Shown here: positions 47,943 to 57,862 of the stretch, piece by piece
How positions within the stretch are numbered: the stretch's first letter is position 1
Layout of the letters: each line of letters begins with the position of its first letter
Origin: Giardia muris
Taxonomy: Eukaryota > Fornicata > Diplomonadida > Hexamitidae
Direction of reading: 5' to 3'
DNA: 64,000 bases
NCBI GenBank assembly: GCA_006247105.1
Contig: CM016925.1
Span: forward strand, 1,550,001 to 1,614,000
Notes under the pieces: generated by a model
What the model saw: the letters and a program-made list of their open reading frames with translations, nothing else
Databases searched by the model: none
Told to the model about the DNA's origin: nothing
Translations under genes and position numbers: made by a program

Positions 47943-48981
47943 CTACACATCCGGCCACTCAGGATACTCGACGACAAGGGCCTCGTCGGCCTTCCCCCGG
48001 CAGTACGGACAGCAGTGCTCGATCCGGTCCGCACAGACGACGAGGTGCCGGCAGGGAAGGATGACCGCGTCCTTCTGGCGTGAGAGGCAGACGACGCACC
48101 CGTCAACCATCTCGTCCTCGCAGAGGACGTCGTCCAGTGCTCCGGGCTCGCAGAAGAGTGCCGACCAGACCATCTCTCCGAGCTCCAGGGCCTCCGACTG
48201 CTCGATCGGGGACAGGAGGGCCAGGACGTGGTGCGGGCTGAGCATCTCCAGCCTCTCCCGTACCTTCCGCACGACCGCCTCCTCCAGGGCATCTGCAACT
48301 GCTCGATACGTCCTTGAAGAGTGAGTCAGACTGCTCCCGAACAAGCTCTCGGATCCCCTCGATGTGCATTCTTCCGTCCCCTTCGTGGACTGCCGCCTCG
48401 TCCGCCAGGAGTCTTGCACACTCGACCCGGCCCTCCTGGAGTGCAAGCAGAAGGGCCGTCTCCTTCCGGTTGTTGAACAGCCCCCCCTCGAGTGGAAGGA
48501 GCAGGAGGACAGATGCGGGGCGTCCATGAGAGGCGGCCATCATCAGGGCTGCATCCCATGAGCCTCGATGCCCACGTGTAGTGTTCCTGACTCCCCCGAC
48601 GTCCCCTGTTGTGACGGACTCCAAGGACGTCGGTAGCTCCCTGGAGGGGGGTGGGTCTGTCCCTTCTTGAGGAGCCTCCTGTCCCCGACCACCATTCCCG
48701 TGCCCCTCGGAGTCCTCCACTCCTCGCTCGTGGGGAGGAGGGCAGCTGTGCGGCCACACCGTGCAGTCCAGCCACCTTCTTCCTCTCCCCGACCTCATCG
48801 AGATCGTCCTTCCCTCTCGATGTCTCCACCAAAGGAGTGAGGGATGTTTCCGAGCCCCAGCCCCCTCCCCTCCGGTCACAGAGGCCGACCCGTCATCTCG
48901 CATCCCCTCGACAACAGAGGGGCGTCCATATCGGTGCGCCCGTCCCCGGGAAGCCAGTGGGCCCCTCCCTCCGTCTGGCAC
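47943..48981 (-). pseudogene. Frameshifted ankyrin-RING pseudogene
   Basis: Two reverse-strand frames complement each other. The upstream frame carries ankyrin-like sequence at about 48570-48320 (DAALMMAASHGRPASVLLLL, TALLLALQEGRVECARLLA). The other continues from about 48310 with a helical region and a RING (CVVCLSRQKDAVILPCRHLVVC) to a stop at 47943. The switch falls near 48310, where the ANK frame runs into unrelated sequence. The RING also lacks the sixth ligand: where intact family members have C-x2-C, an arginine stands (CADR). The 5' part of the upstream frame is not ANK-like, so the start is lost or unrecognisable. A relative of the two intact ANK-RING genes flanking the island, convergent with the VSP. 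Confidence 0.6.
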
Positions 48982-49231
48982 GACTCTCGTCAGAGGCCCT
49001 TCGTTCTCGAGAGGGGAACGGGCCCGATCATCACCAGGGGGTTGGGGGGCTATAAGGAGAGACTGATGACCAGTGGGAGCTCATCCAGGGACGAGAGCAC
49101 CCCGAGGAGAGCTGTGGGCCTCCCGTCCTCAAGACAGGTCGTTGGTAGTGGTTAGATGCCCAGAGTGTCGGATGGGCGGGGAGGGGGAGCTTCAGTGGAA
49201 GGCTGGTGAAGGGGATGTCTGATTCTCAAAA

Positions 49232-51937
49232 ATGTCCCTTACAGACTTGATGGAGGCGGCCATGGATGGCGATCTCGAGGGCGTGAAAAGGAACCTCAAG
49301 GATGTTGGGAAGAAGGGTGGAAATGGATGGACGGCCCTGATGGTGGCTGCAAACGAGGGCCACGCCAATTGCATTCCCCTCCTTAAGGAGGAGATCGGGA
49401 TACAGAGCAACGACGGGTGGACTGCACTGATGCTGGCCGCCTTCAATGGCCACATAGACTGTGCCCGACTCCTCCTCTCTGAAGCGGGGAAGCAGACGAC
49501 AGAGGAATGGGATGACTTTCCCCCCAGAACGACCGCTCTCATGATGGCAGCTATCTGGAACCACCCCGATATCGTTGAACTCCTTCTCCCTTATGAGCAA
49601 GGAATAGAGGATTCCAAAGGACACACTGCTCAATGGCATGCAAACAACAGTTCAGAGAGAGGAGACTTCACCCGTGTCCGCAAGCTCCTCGAGAATGAGG
49701 GGACAGAACGACTCCCCCCGCCACATAACCCCGGTGAAGTGCCTGGGCTCCGGGATCGTGTCAACGAACTCACCACTGAGAACGATTCCCTCAAGAATGA
49801 CCTCTCCTCCTCCAAGAATACATACAATGAGACGGAGAGGAAGCTATCTCATATGGAAAAGGACCTCGAGGAACTGAAAGCAGTCAATACGAGCTTACGG
49901 GCCGGCATCGATGAAAGAGATGGACATATTCGGATATTGGAAGACACCCTGAGAGAGAGTGAGCAACTACAACGGCGGCTCGCCAACACCGAAGAAGATC
50001 GTAGACTCGCCCGCAATGAGGCCAGCGAGGCCCGTGCACGTGCTGAGCAGCTTCAAAGGGAAAATGCTGAACGACAAAACGTCTTGGATGCAACCAAAAG
50101 GGAGTTGGAGAATAGCAGACGACAACTGCGAGAGACGGGGGAGGAACGAAGCAGGGTGGCAACCCAGCTCTCCCAGTCTGAGGAGTGTTGTCGTGGCCTC
50201 ATTAATGAAGTGACTGGGCTTCAGAAGCAAGTCGAGGAAGGGAAGAATGAGCAGAAGAAGAATGCCGCCCTTATCGACAGTCTCAAAGCCCAGCTCTCCA
50301 AAACCAAAGAAGAGAAGAACGCCCTCCACAAACAGTTCGAGGACAGAGAACGACGGGACAGGACTCAGATCGATCAGCTAACTGCAGAAGTCGAGTCTCT
50401 CAAGAAAGACCTCTCCTCCTCCAAGAATGCACACAATGAAACAAAGCAGGAGCTATCCCAGCCGAATCAGGAAAACTCCTCCCTCAAACAGCAGCTCCAA
50501 AAGGCCAACGAAGAGACAAAGAAGTATCGGGAAACGTATGAGACCTTGAATTGGAGAGCACAGGAAGCCGAGAAGAGCCTTGCCGAGGCGAGGGGAGAGA
50601 TCACTTCCCTCAAAGCCCAGCTCTTCAAGACCAACGAATCCCTCAAGAGAGCACTCGCAGACCAGAAGGCCAAGAACCTCGCCCTCGAGAAGGAGGTTAC
50701 CCAATTGAGGACCGAGAGCCATGACATGAAAGACCTTCGGAGACGCCTCGAGGAGGTGGAGGAGGAGAAGAGGATCCTTCTCCAGAACCTCGCTGCTGTC
50801 GGGGGCAGGCTTCCCCCTGCACGGGAGGCCAGCTCTCTCATCTCATCCGCCATCAGAGGAGACCTCAACACACTCCGAAGGCACCTCGACCAGGCGGGAC
50901 AGAAGGACTCCTCAGGCATGACGGCCCTGATGCACGCCGCCTCCCGAGGCCAGACCGAGGTCGTCCGCCTCCTCCGGCCCCTCGAGGCCCGCCTTCAGGA
51001 CGGGAGGGGATGGACGGCCCTGATGCATGCAGTGGGGAGAGGACACGAGGAGTGCATCGGCCTCCTCCTTCTGGAGAGGGACCTGAAGGACGGGGAGGGC
51101 AGGACGGCAGCCGAGCACGCAGAAGGCGAGAAGATGCGACAGGTGCTCATGCACCAACCCACGCTTCCAGTGCTTCCAGAGAGCCTCTCGGGGTATCACC
51201 TGACCGCTGCACTTGGAAAAGGGGCCTTTGGGGATGTCTATGCAGGCCATGGAAATGGCCGGAACGTGGCAGTCAAGGTTGTTAGCCTTGGAAGACACAA
51301 TGATGAGGAACGGAGACTGCTTCGCAGAGAGGCGGAGATACTCCTCTCCCTCGACCATCCGAACATCCTCCGGTGCCTTGAGACAGGAGAGGACAGCCTC
51401 GAGGACCTCTTTGTGCTCGTGACGGATTTCTGTTGTGGAGACCTCCGTAGGGAGATGAAGGAACGGAAGAAGACAGGACGTTCCTACACCAATCAGGAAG
51501 TATGGAAGATGGTTCGAGAGGTGGCCGCCGCCCTCGCATACCTCCACGAGAAGAGACTTGTCCACAGGGATCTGAAGCCTGATAACGTCTTCCTCTCTTC
51601 CGATGGGAGGTGCGTCCTTGGGGATTTTGGGCTAGCAAAGGTACTCGGGGACTCTTCTCGAATGAATACACGTACAGGGACAGATTTATACATGGCCCCC
51701 GAAATCCACCAAGGGAAGAGGTATGACAATTCCGTCGACGTCTGGGCCCTGGGAGTAGTGGCGCATGAGTTATGCACTGGTGAGCTCCCGTTCTTCACAG
51801 TGCCCGCGATTCTTGAGAGAGGCCCTCCAGCCATCGAGAACAGGGATGGAGGGCTCGTTACCCTCATCTTCCGGATGCTCTCGAAGGACCCTAAAGACCG
51901 TCCGACAGCACGGGAGGTCCTCGAGAAAGCCTCTTGA
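49232..51937 (+). CDS. Ankyrin / coiled-coil / NEK-like protein kinase
   Basis: 901 aa. ANK repeats at about 1-140 (TALMVAANEGHANCIPLL, TALMLAAFNGHIDCARLLL), a long coiled coil at about 175-520, a second ANK block at about 540-640, and a complete protein kinase domain at about 650-900. Catalytic elements are intact: glycine loop GKGAFGDVY, VAIK lysine in VAVKVV, catalytic loop HRDLKPDN, DFG, and APE in YMAPEIH. Best described as the NEK-related kinases that are greatly expanded in Giardia, though the ANK-before-kinase order is unusual; most Giardia NEK-ANK proteins have the kinase first. The ATG follows ctcaaaa. Likely targets and location unknown. Confidence 0.88.
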   Translation: MSLTDLMEAAMDGDLEGVKRNLKDVGKKGGNGWTALMVAANEGHANCIPLLKEEIGIQSNDGWTALMLAAFNGHIDCARLLLSEAGKQTTEEWDDFPPRTTALMMAAIWNHPDIVELLLPYEQGIEDSKGHTAQWHANNSSERGDFTRVRKLLENEGTERLPPPHNPGEVPGLRDRVNELTTENDSLKNDLSSSKNTYNETERKLSHMEKDLEELKAVNTSLRAGIDERDGHIRILEDTLRESEQLQRRLANTEEDRRLARNEASEARARAEQLQRENAERQNVLDATKRELENSRRQLRETGEERSRVATQLSQSEECCRGLINEVTGLQKQVEEGKNEQKKNAALIDSLKAQLSKTKEEKNALHKQFEDRERRDRTQIDQLTAEVESLKKDLSSSKNAHNETKQELSQPNQENSSLKQQLQKANEETKKYRETYETLNWRAQEAEKSLAEARGEITSLKAQLFKTNESLKRALADQKAKNLALEKEVTQLRTESHDMKDLRRRLEEVEEEKRILLQNLAAVGGRLPPAREASSLISSAIRGDLNTLRRHLDQAGQKDSSGMTALMHAASRGQTEVVRLLRPLEARLQDGRGWTALMHAVGRGHEECIGLLLLERDLKDGEGRTAAEHAEGEKMRQVLMHQPTLPVLPESLSGYHLTAALGKGAFGDVYAGHGNGRNVAVKVVSLGRHNDEERRLLRREAEILLSLDHPNILRCLETGEDSLEDLFVLVTDFCCGDLRREMKERKKTGRSYTNQEVWKMVREVAAALAYLHEKRLVHRDLKPDNVFLSSDGRCVLGDFGLAKVLGDSSRMNTRTGTDLYMAPEIHQGKRYDNSVDVWALGVVAHELCTGELPFFTVPAILERGPPAIENRDGGLVTLIFRMLSKDPKDRPTAREVLEKAS

Positions 51938-53330
51938 CCTTCCTCCCGAACTGGGGCCCCTCACTATCACGGGACTCGTCGGGAACGACAAGACCGGGAT
52001 CGTCTACACGGCGTGCAACCGGAGCCATCGGAACTGCCTCCTGAGGGTCGTCCGGTACTCCAGCCTTCCCGAGAAGACACGACACGCCATCGGAGAAGAG
52101 GTGAGGATCCTCCCGAGTCTTCGTCACGAGAACGTGCTCTCCTGCCTCGGAGTGGTGGACGACCCCCCTCAGCAGACGGCGTACTTCGTCTTCCCCTGGC
52201 ACCCCAAAGTACTCCTAGAGGAGATACGAGACCGCAGGGAGGCAGGCAGGTCCTTTGGGACTGACGAGCTCTGGAAGTGCATCCGTCAGATCGCGAACGG
52301 GATGCAGCACCTCCACGAGCACGACTGGTTCTGCAGGGGTCTCTCACCCGCAAGCATCTACCTCTCGAAGGACGGGAAGTGTGTCCTCGCACCATTCGAG
52401 CTCGCCCAGCCACTGGACGCTCCTCTCTACCTGGCTCCCGAGATCCAACGGGGGTCTCCGCACGATCATGCCGCTGACGTCTGGACGCTCGGAGCCATCG
52501 TCTACGAGATGTATGCTGGAGTGCCTCCATTCAAGAGCGTTGATGAGATCTCATCCGGAACCGTCCCCCGCATCGGAGGGAAGCCTGGAAGTCTCGTCGA
52601 CCTCGTTGCCAGGATGCTCTCATCGTCTCCCAAGAGCCGTCCTTCGATTCAGGAGTGCCTGAGGTCGGTGTCACGGGGATCCGATCCCCATCCTCCAAGG
52701 AGGAGTGAGGACCGCTTTATGGAGGCTCTCCGCTCTCGGGGCCGTGGAGCTTACGAGGAGGCCATGTCACTCTTCGAGGACGGTCTCGAACTGTCTCCCG
52801 GACAGGAGGCCGAGGCCTGCAGACTCGCCATTGCGAATGGATGGTCGAGGATGGCGGAGCAGTTCAAGGAAGCATACCGTCCCGAAGAAGGGAGAACGAC
52901 GATGCTCATGTGTGCGGCGATGGACCGGAACCTCGACCTACTCAGAAGGTATGTCCACGAACGCAGAAGGCAGGACGAGAACGGCTGGACGGCCCTGATG
53001 TTTGCGGCTCAAGCGGGCCATCTCGAATGTGCCCGAATTCTCCTCCCCGAGGCGTGGATACGGACAACACGACCCGCCTCGGATCTCACTGAGAAAGGGA
53101 CGGCCATGATGCTCGCAGCGCAGGCTGGACACGCAGACATCGTCGAACTTCTCTGGCCATATGAATGCTGTGGAAAGGACGCGAATGACCACAACGCCTA
53201 TTGGTATGCTCAGAAGGCAGCGAAGAACGGGGAACGGATCCGCGAAATCCTCGACCTCGAGGGCCAAGGGAAGGTTCGACGTCGTGAGAATATACCAGCA
53301 ATTGAAGAGATCCTAGGTCGAAAGGAATAG
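51765..53330 (+). CDS. Catalytically dead NEK-like pseudokinase with ankyrin repeats
   Basis: 521 aa if started at the first ATG. Residues about 66-320 are kinase-like (ENVLSCLGVVDDPPQQTAYF, YLAPEIQRG, DVWTLGAIVYEM), but the key residues are lost: HRD-x-K-x-x-N is replaced by CRGLSPAS, DFG by PFE, and the VAIK lysine by arginine (LLRVV). ANK repeats follow (TALMFAAQAGHLECARILLPE, TAMMLAAQAGHADIVELL). The first 57 codons overlap the upstream active kinase in another frame and there look like shadow sequence, so the true start is uncertain: ATG at 51765 or 51846, or read-through after a frameshift linking both genes. The domain order kinase-ANK is the usual one. Confidence 0.7.
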   Translation: MSYALVSSRSSQCPRFLREALQPSRTGMEGSLPSSSGCSRRTLKTVRQHGRSSRKPLDLPPELGPLTITGLVGNDKTGIVYTACNRSHRNCLLRVVRYSSLPEKTRHAIGEEVRILPSLRHENVLSCLGVVDDPPQQTAYFVFPWHPKVLLEEIRDRREAGRSFGTDELWKCIRQIANGMQHLHEHDWFCRGLSPASIYLSKDGKCVLAPFELAQPLDAPLYLAPEIQRGSPHDHAADVWTLGAIVYEMYAGVPPFKSVDEISSGTVPRIGGKPGSLVDLVARMLSSSPKSRPSIQECLRSVSRGSDPHPPRRSEDRFMEALRSRGRGAYEEAMSLFEDGLELSPGQEAEACRLAIANGWSRMAEQFKEAYRPEEGRTTMLMCAAMDRNLDLLRRYVHERRRQDENGWTALMFAAQAGHLECARILLPEAWIRTTRPASDLTEKGTAMMLAAQAGHADIVELLWPYECCGKDANDHNAYWYAQKAAKNGERIREILDLEGQGKVRRRENIPAIEEILGRKE

Positions 53331-53501
53331 GACCTCGCCAGTCTATCGTGGGGACGTGAGCGGTGACTACTGGTGACTAGCCACGTTAGTGTTACAGCGA
53401 CCACCCCCGTACCCTCACGAGGGACTGCATCTCCGGGCCATACGATCACCAGTCCGTGGTGAGAGCTGAGGAATAGTCCACATCACGCATGGCAGACAGA
53501 G

Positions 53502-54720
53502 GGAGTCCTTCCGAGTGGTCGTGGCTCCCTCCGGCTTCCAGCCGACGAGGAACGGCGTCAGACGTGCGTCCCACCGGGGCCCTCCGAAAGGGCTGTGTGT
53601 CGTTCCTTGACAGGTTGAGGGCCAGATCGATGCTCATGGTTCGGGCCTGCTCTCCAGGACATCCTGGTCCGTCCTGGTTGTTCCTGGACACATCAGGAGA
53701 ACGGGATAACCACACAGCTCCCCGGCCTGAGCCCACCAGCTGCTCGGGGAGGGGCCGATCGGACGCAGATGCTTCTAATAACGAACCAGATATAATAGTT
53801 CAACTCTCGGAGTCAAATATTCTCTAGAATGACTCTATCCTAGAATAGATAGAATTTCCATCGGTGTCCTGATCCTCTATACACTTCTCAGAGCCTCAAG
53901 TAGAGATAGGTTTGCTTCTTGTCCAGAAAGCTCTGTTCGCCCAGCCATCTTTTAGAAGCTTGGACCGTTATTTCATATAAGTTATGAAAGGAGGAAGTCA
54001 CAGAACCCATCTAAGTGCTTTAATGCAGGGCTATCGTGATCGTAGATACATTTCATATGCTTGAGGGTATGTGGAATGCGGCAATGAACTATGGTAGTTA
54101 TGGTAAGCAGCAGTTATCTCCCAAGAACCTTATAATAGTAAAGATAGGCACAAGGGAAGATCAAAAGATAGGATGGAATACACATGCGAGCGTACTACAA
54201 AGTCCGTCTCAATGTCGAAGAATAACTATGCCTCCACATTGATGCCTGAGACTGTTGTGGATCTGAAGGTATAGGGATGTTAATACTCTTATGGGTATCA
54301 GTCATCAGATAGGAGGTGCCTATTCTATACTAGAAGTTGAAGGGGAAGTAGTCTTCGCCCTGCTCCATGGCCCTAGGTTTGTTGGAGGGTCAGACTAAGA
54401 GACAGTAAGCTAATATCGGATCCAGCGATATCTCTTCTAAGAGGCAGATGGCCTTCATGGTATATAGGAGAAGGTGGGATTGGAGAATACAAATTGCCAA
54501 TGGGAAGAGGATTATCCATATGAGGTTGTTCCTGTTGGCCCACACTGTCGAGAATGCTATTTGTCAGACAGGAGCTCTCGCCTCAAGCATTATATCGGAA
54601 GACTGACTGGGTTGTGTCCCAACTCCACCTATAGAGCTGGCGGTCCGACGAGGCAAGGACCACACCTGGGAAAGTCCAGCCCCGCTTCCTCATGCCTCTC
54701 ACTCCTCCCTCTTTTGGGAA
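53502..54720 (-). repeat. Right arm of 1,219-bp perfect inverted repeat
   Basis: Exact reverse complement of 43448-44666. Outside the arm at 54721 the sequence diverges at once from the left flank; inside at 53501 likewise. Between the pseudokinase stop (53330) and the arm, 171 bp hold nothing recognisable. The right ANK-RING gene begins 73 bp beyond the arm. Confidence 0.97.
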
Positions 54721-54793
54721 AGGTTACAATGAGAGGAACCATATAGTCTTTGGTGAATATTACTTTATCATTTAATACTAGACTTGGAGGAAA

Positions 54794-57484
54794 ATGCTCA
54801 TGGAGTTGACGAATCTGATGTTGGCGGCTCAAAAGAATGACGTCCAGGGCGTAAAACAGTGCCTAAATGAGTGCGGAAAGCTATATGACGATATGACGGC
54901 CCTTATGATGGCGATCGAGAAAGGGAACACTGAATGCGTCGCACTCTTGGAACAACACGAGCGGAACGTATTCAACAGCTGTGGCGTCACACCTCTCATT
55001 GTTGCACTTCATTTCGAGCAATTCGCTTGTGTCGAGATCTTTCGTGATCAGTGGGAGATTGCAACCCAGAAGCAATGGAAGTCTCTATTCCCCGGGACTA
55101 CAGCACAAATGATGGCCAAGAAGGCGGCCAGTCCCAACATAAGGGCATTGTCATTTTCAGGGTTAACGACCTCTTGTCAAGATCCTGTACGAGCTGGGGT
55201 ACAAGCAAGTAGGAATGGGAGCGTAATGCCTCAGGAGGAGAGAACTACGAGTTCGACCTTTAATAGGAAAGATCATGAGGTCCTTTGCCAGAACTATCTC
55301 AAGGCGGCTCAAACTGGCAACTATCGGTTCATCCGAGAGAACAGTATGTTTATTACGGCTTTGGATGAGAAAAAGCGTACCGCGCTCATCCTTGCAACGA
55401 AGGAGGGGCATCTGGACTGTATCAGGTTTCTAGCATCTTCGTTGAGTGGGAAGGTCGATGCAGAAGGGAATGCGGCCATATTTTACGCGTTGAAGAATAA
55501 GAATCATGAAGCAATAAAGGTTCTTGCTCAGAAGGAGCATCAGGTTATTAGCGCATGCGGCCTAACGCCTCTTATGGAGGCCGTCTTATTGGGAGACCTC
55601 GACGCAGTCAAGATCATGAGTCCCCACATGGCTAAGGGTGTCACAAAGAAGCCTTTGGCCCTGGATGGGCCCATAACTCCGCTACCTGAGGCATCAACAG
55701 CACTCATGCTAGCTATTTGTTGCAACCAGACGGAGATTGCGTTGCACCTAGCCCCCTTGGAGGTCGGAAAGAAGAATAACAGGGGTTATACGGCCCTGAT
55801 GTATGCGGCAATCGTCGGTAATGTGAGACTCGCTCAGGAACTATCCAAAGAGCTAAAAACGATCAATAGGGAGCAGGAAACGGCCTTTTCACTAGCTCTA
55901 CGCCACAATAACCATGGTTGTCTCCCTTACCTTAAGGGGGAGGGCTACCTTCTCCTGAAGGAGAAAAAGACTGTCATTCAGCAGCTCATTGCTGAGAACA
56001 AGATGTCCATTGCCAAGGACGCCTTAACTGCAATAGGGCCGACACCCTTAGCCGCTGCAATTGACCTCAAGGAGGATGCGTGTGTTCGGTCCCTTCTTCT
56101 GCAAGAAAAGAGAATTACGGAGAAGCAATTCGCGAACATGGGGATCACGAACCTCATGTTGGCTCAGATGGTAAGGGAGCCCAAGGCCATACATTACTTT
56201 AGTACAGAAGCGGGCCGGGTTGATCGGAATGGAAGCACCGCACTGATGCGTGCCGTGCATGAAAACGATAGGGATGGTGTCCAATGCTTGCTTCAATACG
56301 AGGGAGGACTAACGGGGTCCAGAGGGCTCACGGCCCTCATGGTCGCTGCAATGAGTGGATCTGAACAGCTAATCCCGCTTTTACTGGAAAAGGAATGTGG
56401 GCTTACCGATATTTCGGGGTGCACTGCACTTATGTATGCGATCATCCACAACAGAAAGGACTGTGCGAAGTATTTTCATCAGGAGATAGGAAAGGTGACT
56501 ACTTCTCCGATCAACGTGATCTTCGAGAACGAAACGATCGTGCTTTCAAAAGGCGTTAGCGCTCTCATGTTGGCTGTCATTTATAAGGTTAATGACGTTA
56601 TACCTAGCCTGGCACCTGGCGAAGCGGCTCTCAAGGACGAGAACAATCAGACCGCGTACGATTACTCTGTTACATATAAAAACGGCCCTGCCATGGCAAT
56701 CCTTGCGAACTCCTCTCCACGCCCCAAGGAACAAGGGTCTGGGTCTAAACATACATGTACAGACCTTGGTTCTCCTACCAAGCGCTCTGTTAAATTCTCA
56801 GATCAAGAGACTCCTATTCCGGAAGCTACCTTGAAGCCCCTTGGGAACAATTCTCTGAAGTCTAAAAGAAAGCCTTCTAGTATTCCTGGAAACGTGAAGT
56901 CTTCACTGCCTTCCGAAGTTGCGGAAAGTGTAACTTCTGAGCCTGCATCTAAGAAGGATATCATGGACATTCTCACGTCCTTAAATGCTAACTTCGTACG
57001 GTTATTCGATCAGTTGGACACCTATGGTATTAAGGGTACACCAAAGAAAGATCTCCCCGTGAAAGAGTGTGAGATTCCAACACTCGAAAACAAGCTCTCA
57101 GAGCTATCAGCTAACCACAAAGCTACCCTTGAAGAACTCAAGTCAACTCAATCCAAGGTGCAGACTCTGACTGTGGAGAGAGATACTTTGCATCAAGAAC
57201 TATCCGTGTTCCAAGGCACAGCCCCACTCAATAAGTATTCGTACCCGGATGTGATTGCTCTCAATCAGACACTGCTGGCGGCCATCGGAAACGTTAATAT
57301 GCACCTGGCACGCAGAGACGTCCTCTTGTGTGTAGTCTGCAACAAGAACCCACGCACCCTATTGTTGAAGCCATGTACGCACTTCTGTATCTGTGATACC
57401 TGCCGCGACGCCCGGACCACGGCTACGTGTCCGATATGCGAGATGCCATTCACGAGCTGCATATCTGGGCACCTTGAACTGTAA
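54794..57484 (+). CDS. Large ankyrin-repeat protein with C-terminal RING finger
   Basis: 896 aa. Ankyrin repeats extend over about residues 1-630, in two or more blocks separated by degenerate repeats (TALMYAAIVGNVRLAQELS, TALMRAVHENDRDGVQCLL, TALMVAAMSGSEQLIPLLL). A Ser/Lys-rich linker, a coiled coil around 755-800 (KLSELSANHKATLEELKSTQ) and a RING at about 846-885: CVVC...CTHFCICDTC...CPIC, the same IAP/MDM2-like spacing as the left flanking gene. Probably an E3 ligase; inferred. ATG after gaggaaa. It reads away from the right repeat arm, mirroring 41614-43296. Confidence 0.9.
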   Translation: MLMELTNLMLAAQKNDVQGVKQCLNECGKLYDDMTALMMAIEKGNTECVALLEQHERNVFNSCGVTPLIVALHFEQFACVEIFRDQWEIATQKQWKSLFPGTTAQMMAKKAASPNIRALSFSGLTTSCQDPVRAGVQASRNGSVMPQEERTTSSTFNRKDHEVLCQNYLKAAQTGNYRFIRENSMFITALDEKKRTALILATKEGHLDCIRFLASSLSGKVDAEGNAAIFYALKNKNHEAIKVLAQKEHQVISACGLTPLMEAVLLGDLDAVKIMSPHMAKGVTKKPLALDGPITPLPEASTALMLAICCNQTEIALHLAPLEVGKKNNRGYTALMYAAIVGNVRLAQELSKELKTINREQETAFSLALRHNNHGCLPYLKGEGYLLLKEKKTVIQQLIAENKMSIAKDALTAIGPTPLAAAIDLKEDACVRSLLLQEKRITEKQFANMGITNLMLAQMVREPKAIHYFSTEAGRVDRNGSTALMRAVHENDRDGVQCLLQYEGGLTGSRGLTALMVAAMSGSEQLIPLLLEKECGLTDISGCTALMYAIIHNRKDCAKYFHQEIGKVTTSPINVIFENETIVLSKGVSALMLAVIYKVNDVIPSLAPGEAALKDENNQTAYDYSVTYKNGPAMAILANSSPRPKEQGSGSKHTCTDLGSPTKRSVKFSDQETPIPEATLKPLGNNSLKSKRKPSSIPGNVKSSLPSEVAESVTSEPASKKDIMDILTSLNANFVRLFDQLDTYGIKGTPKKDLPVKECEIPTLENKLSELSANHKATLEELKSTQSKVQTLTVERDTLHQELSVFQGTAPLNKYSYPDVIALNQTLLAAIGNVNMHLARRDVLLCVVCNKNPRTLLLKPCTHFCICDTCRDARTTATCPICEMPFTSCISGHLEL

Positions 57485-57862
57485 CCAAGTAGACAGACAC
57501 AGTCACTGAGGTATGGTAATACACGGCCCAGAGAGGTATCAACTCACTCATTGTATACTAGCCCGTCTTAACTTAAGGATACGTCTACGTATGTCACGGT
57601 TCTTATGGATCAGAAAGTCAAACATGCTTTCCAAGGTAAAAGAGAACTGTCCTACGCCTCCCTTCGAATGGGGTTAACAATTTGCCCTACTACGTGGGCG
57701 GAGGTTCTTGATAAATTCTTCTAATGATCATTTGAATATGTTTAAAGAAGGAAACATCGACCAAGGGTTAGGGGTAAGGCCATGGGCTCGGACCGAGCAC
57801 AGATATACTTCAGTGCGTAAGCAGTGAGTGGCAGCATCGATAAGGAGGCTACTTGAGGCCCA
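57485..57862. other. Intergenic region, nothing recognised
   Basis: 378 bp between two forward ANK genes, moderately AT-rich. No ORF of interest, tRNA or repeat seen. A GTATGT occurs at about 57587 without a partner 3' splice motif. A short palindrome GCTCGG-A-CCGAGC lies near 57790. Confidence 0.5.

Larger units (their letters stand above)
44667..53501. other. 8.8-kb island between inverted-repeat arms
   Basis: Contains the VSP, an ANK-RING pseudogene, an ANK-kinase and a pseudokinase-ANK gene. It is visibly richer in G+C and in CTC/GAC/TCC-type codons than the housekeeping genes on the left. Flanked by identical inverted arms, so it is a candidate invertible or inserted segment. No integrase, transposase or reverse transcriptase is seen. 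Confidence 0.6.

Noticed and set aside
46616..48298. 560-codon reverse ORF antisense to the VSP
   Set aside because: Arginine/glycine/alanine-rich shadow of a GC-rich gene, crossing both the VSP and pseudogene.
48300..48315. Intron as explanation of the ANK-RING frame break
   Set aside because: Only a GTATCG-CAG stretch of 11 nt is present, too short and without the CTAAC-type 3' motif; a frameshift is simpler.
43448..54720. Classical transposon with terminal inverted repeats
   Set aside because: Arms are far longer than usual TIRs, no transposase or integrase is inside, and no target-site duplication is visible at 43447/54721.
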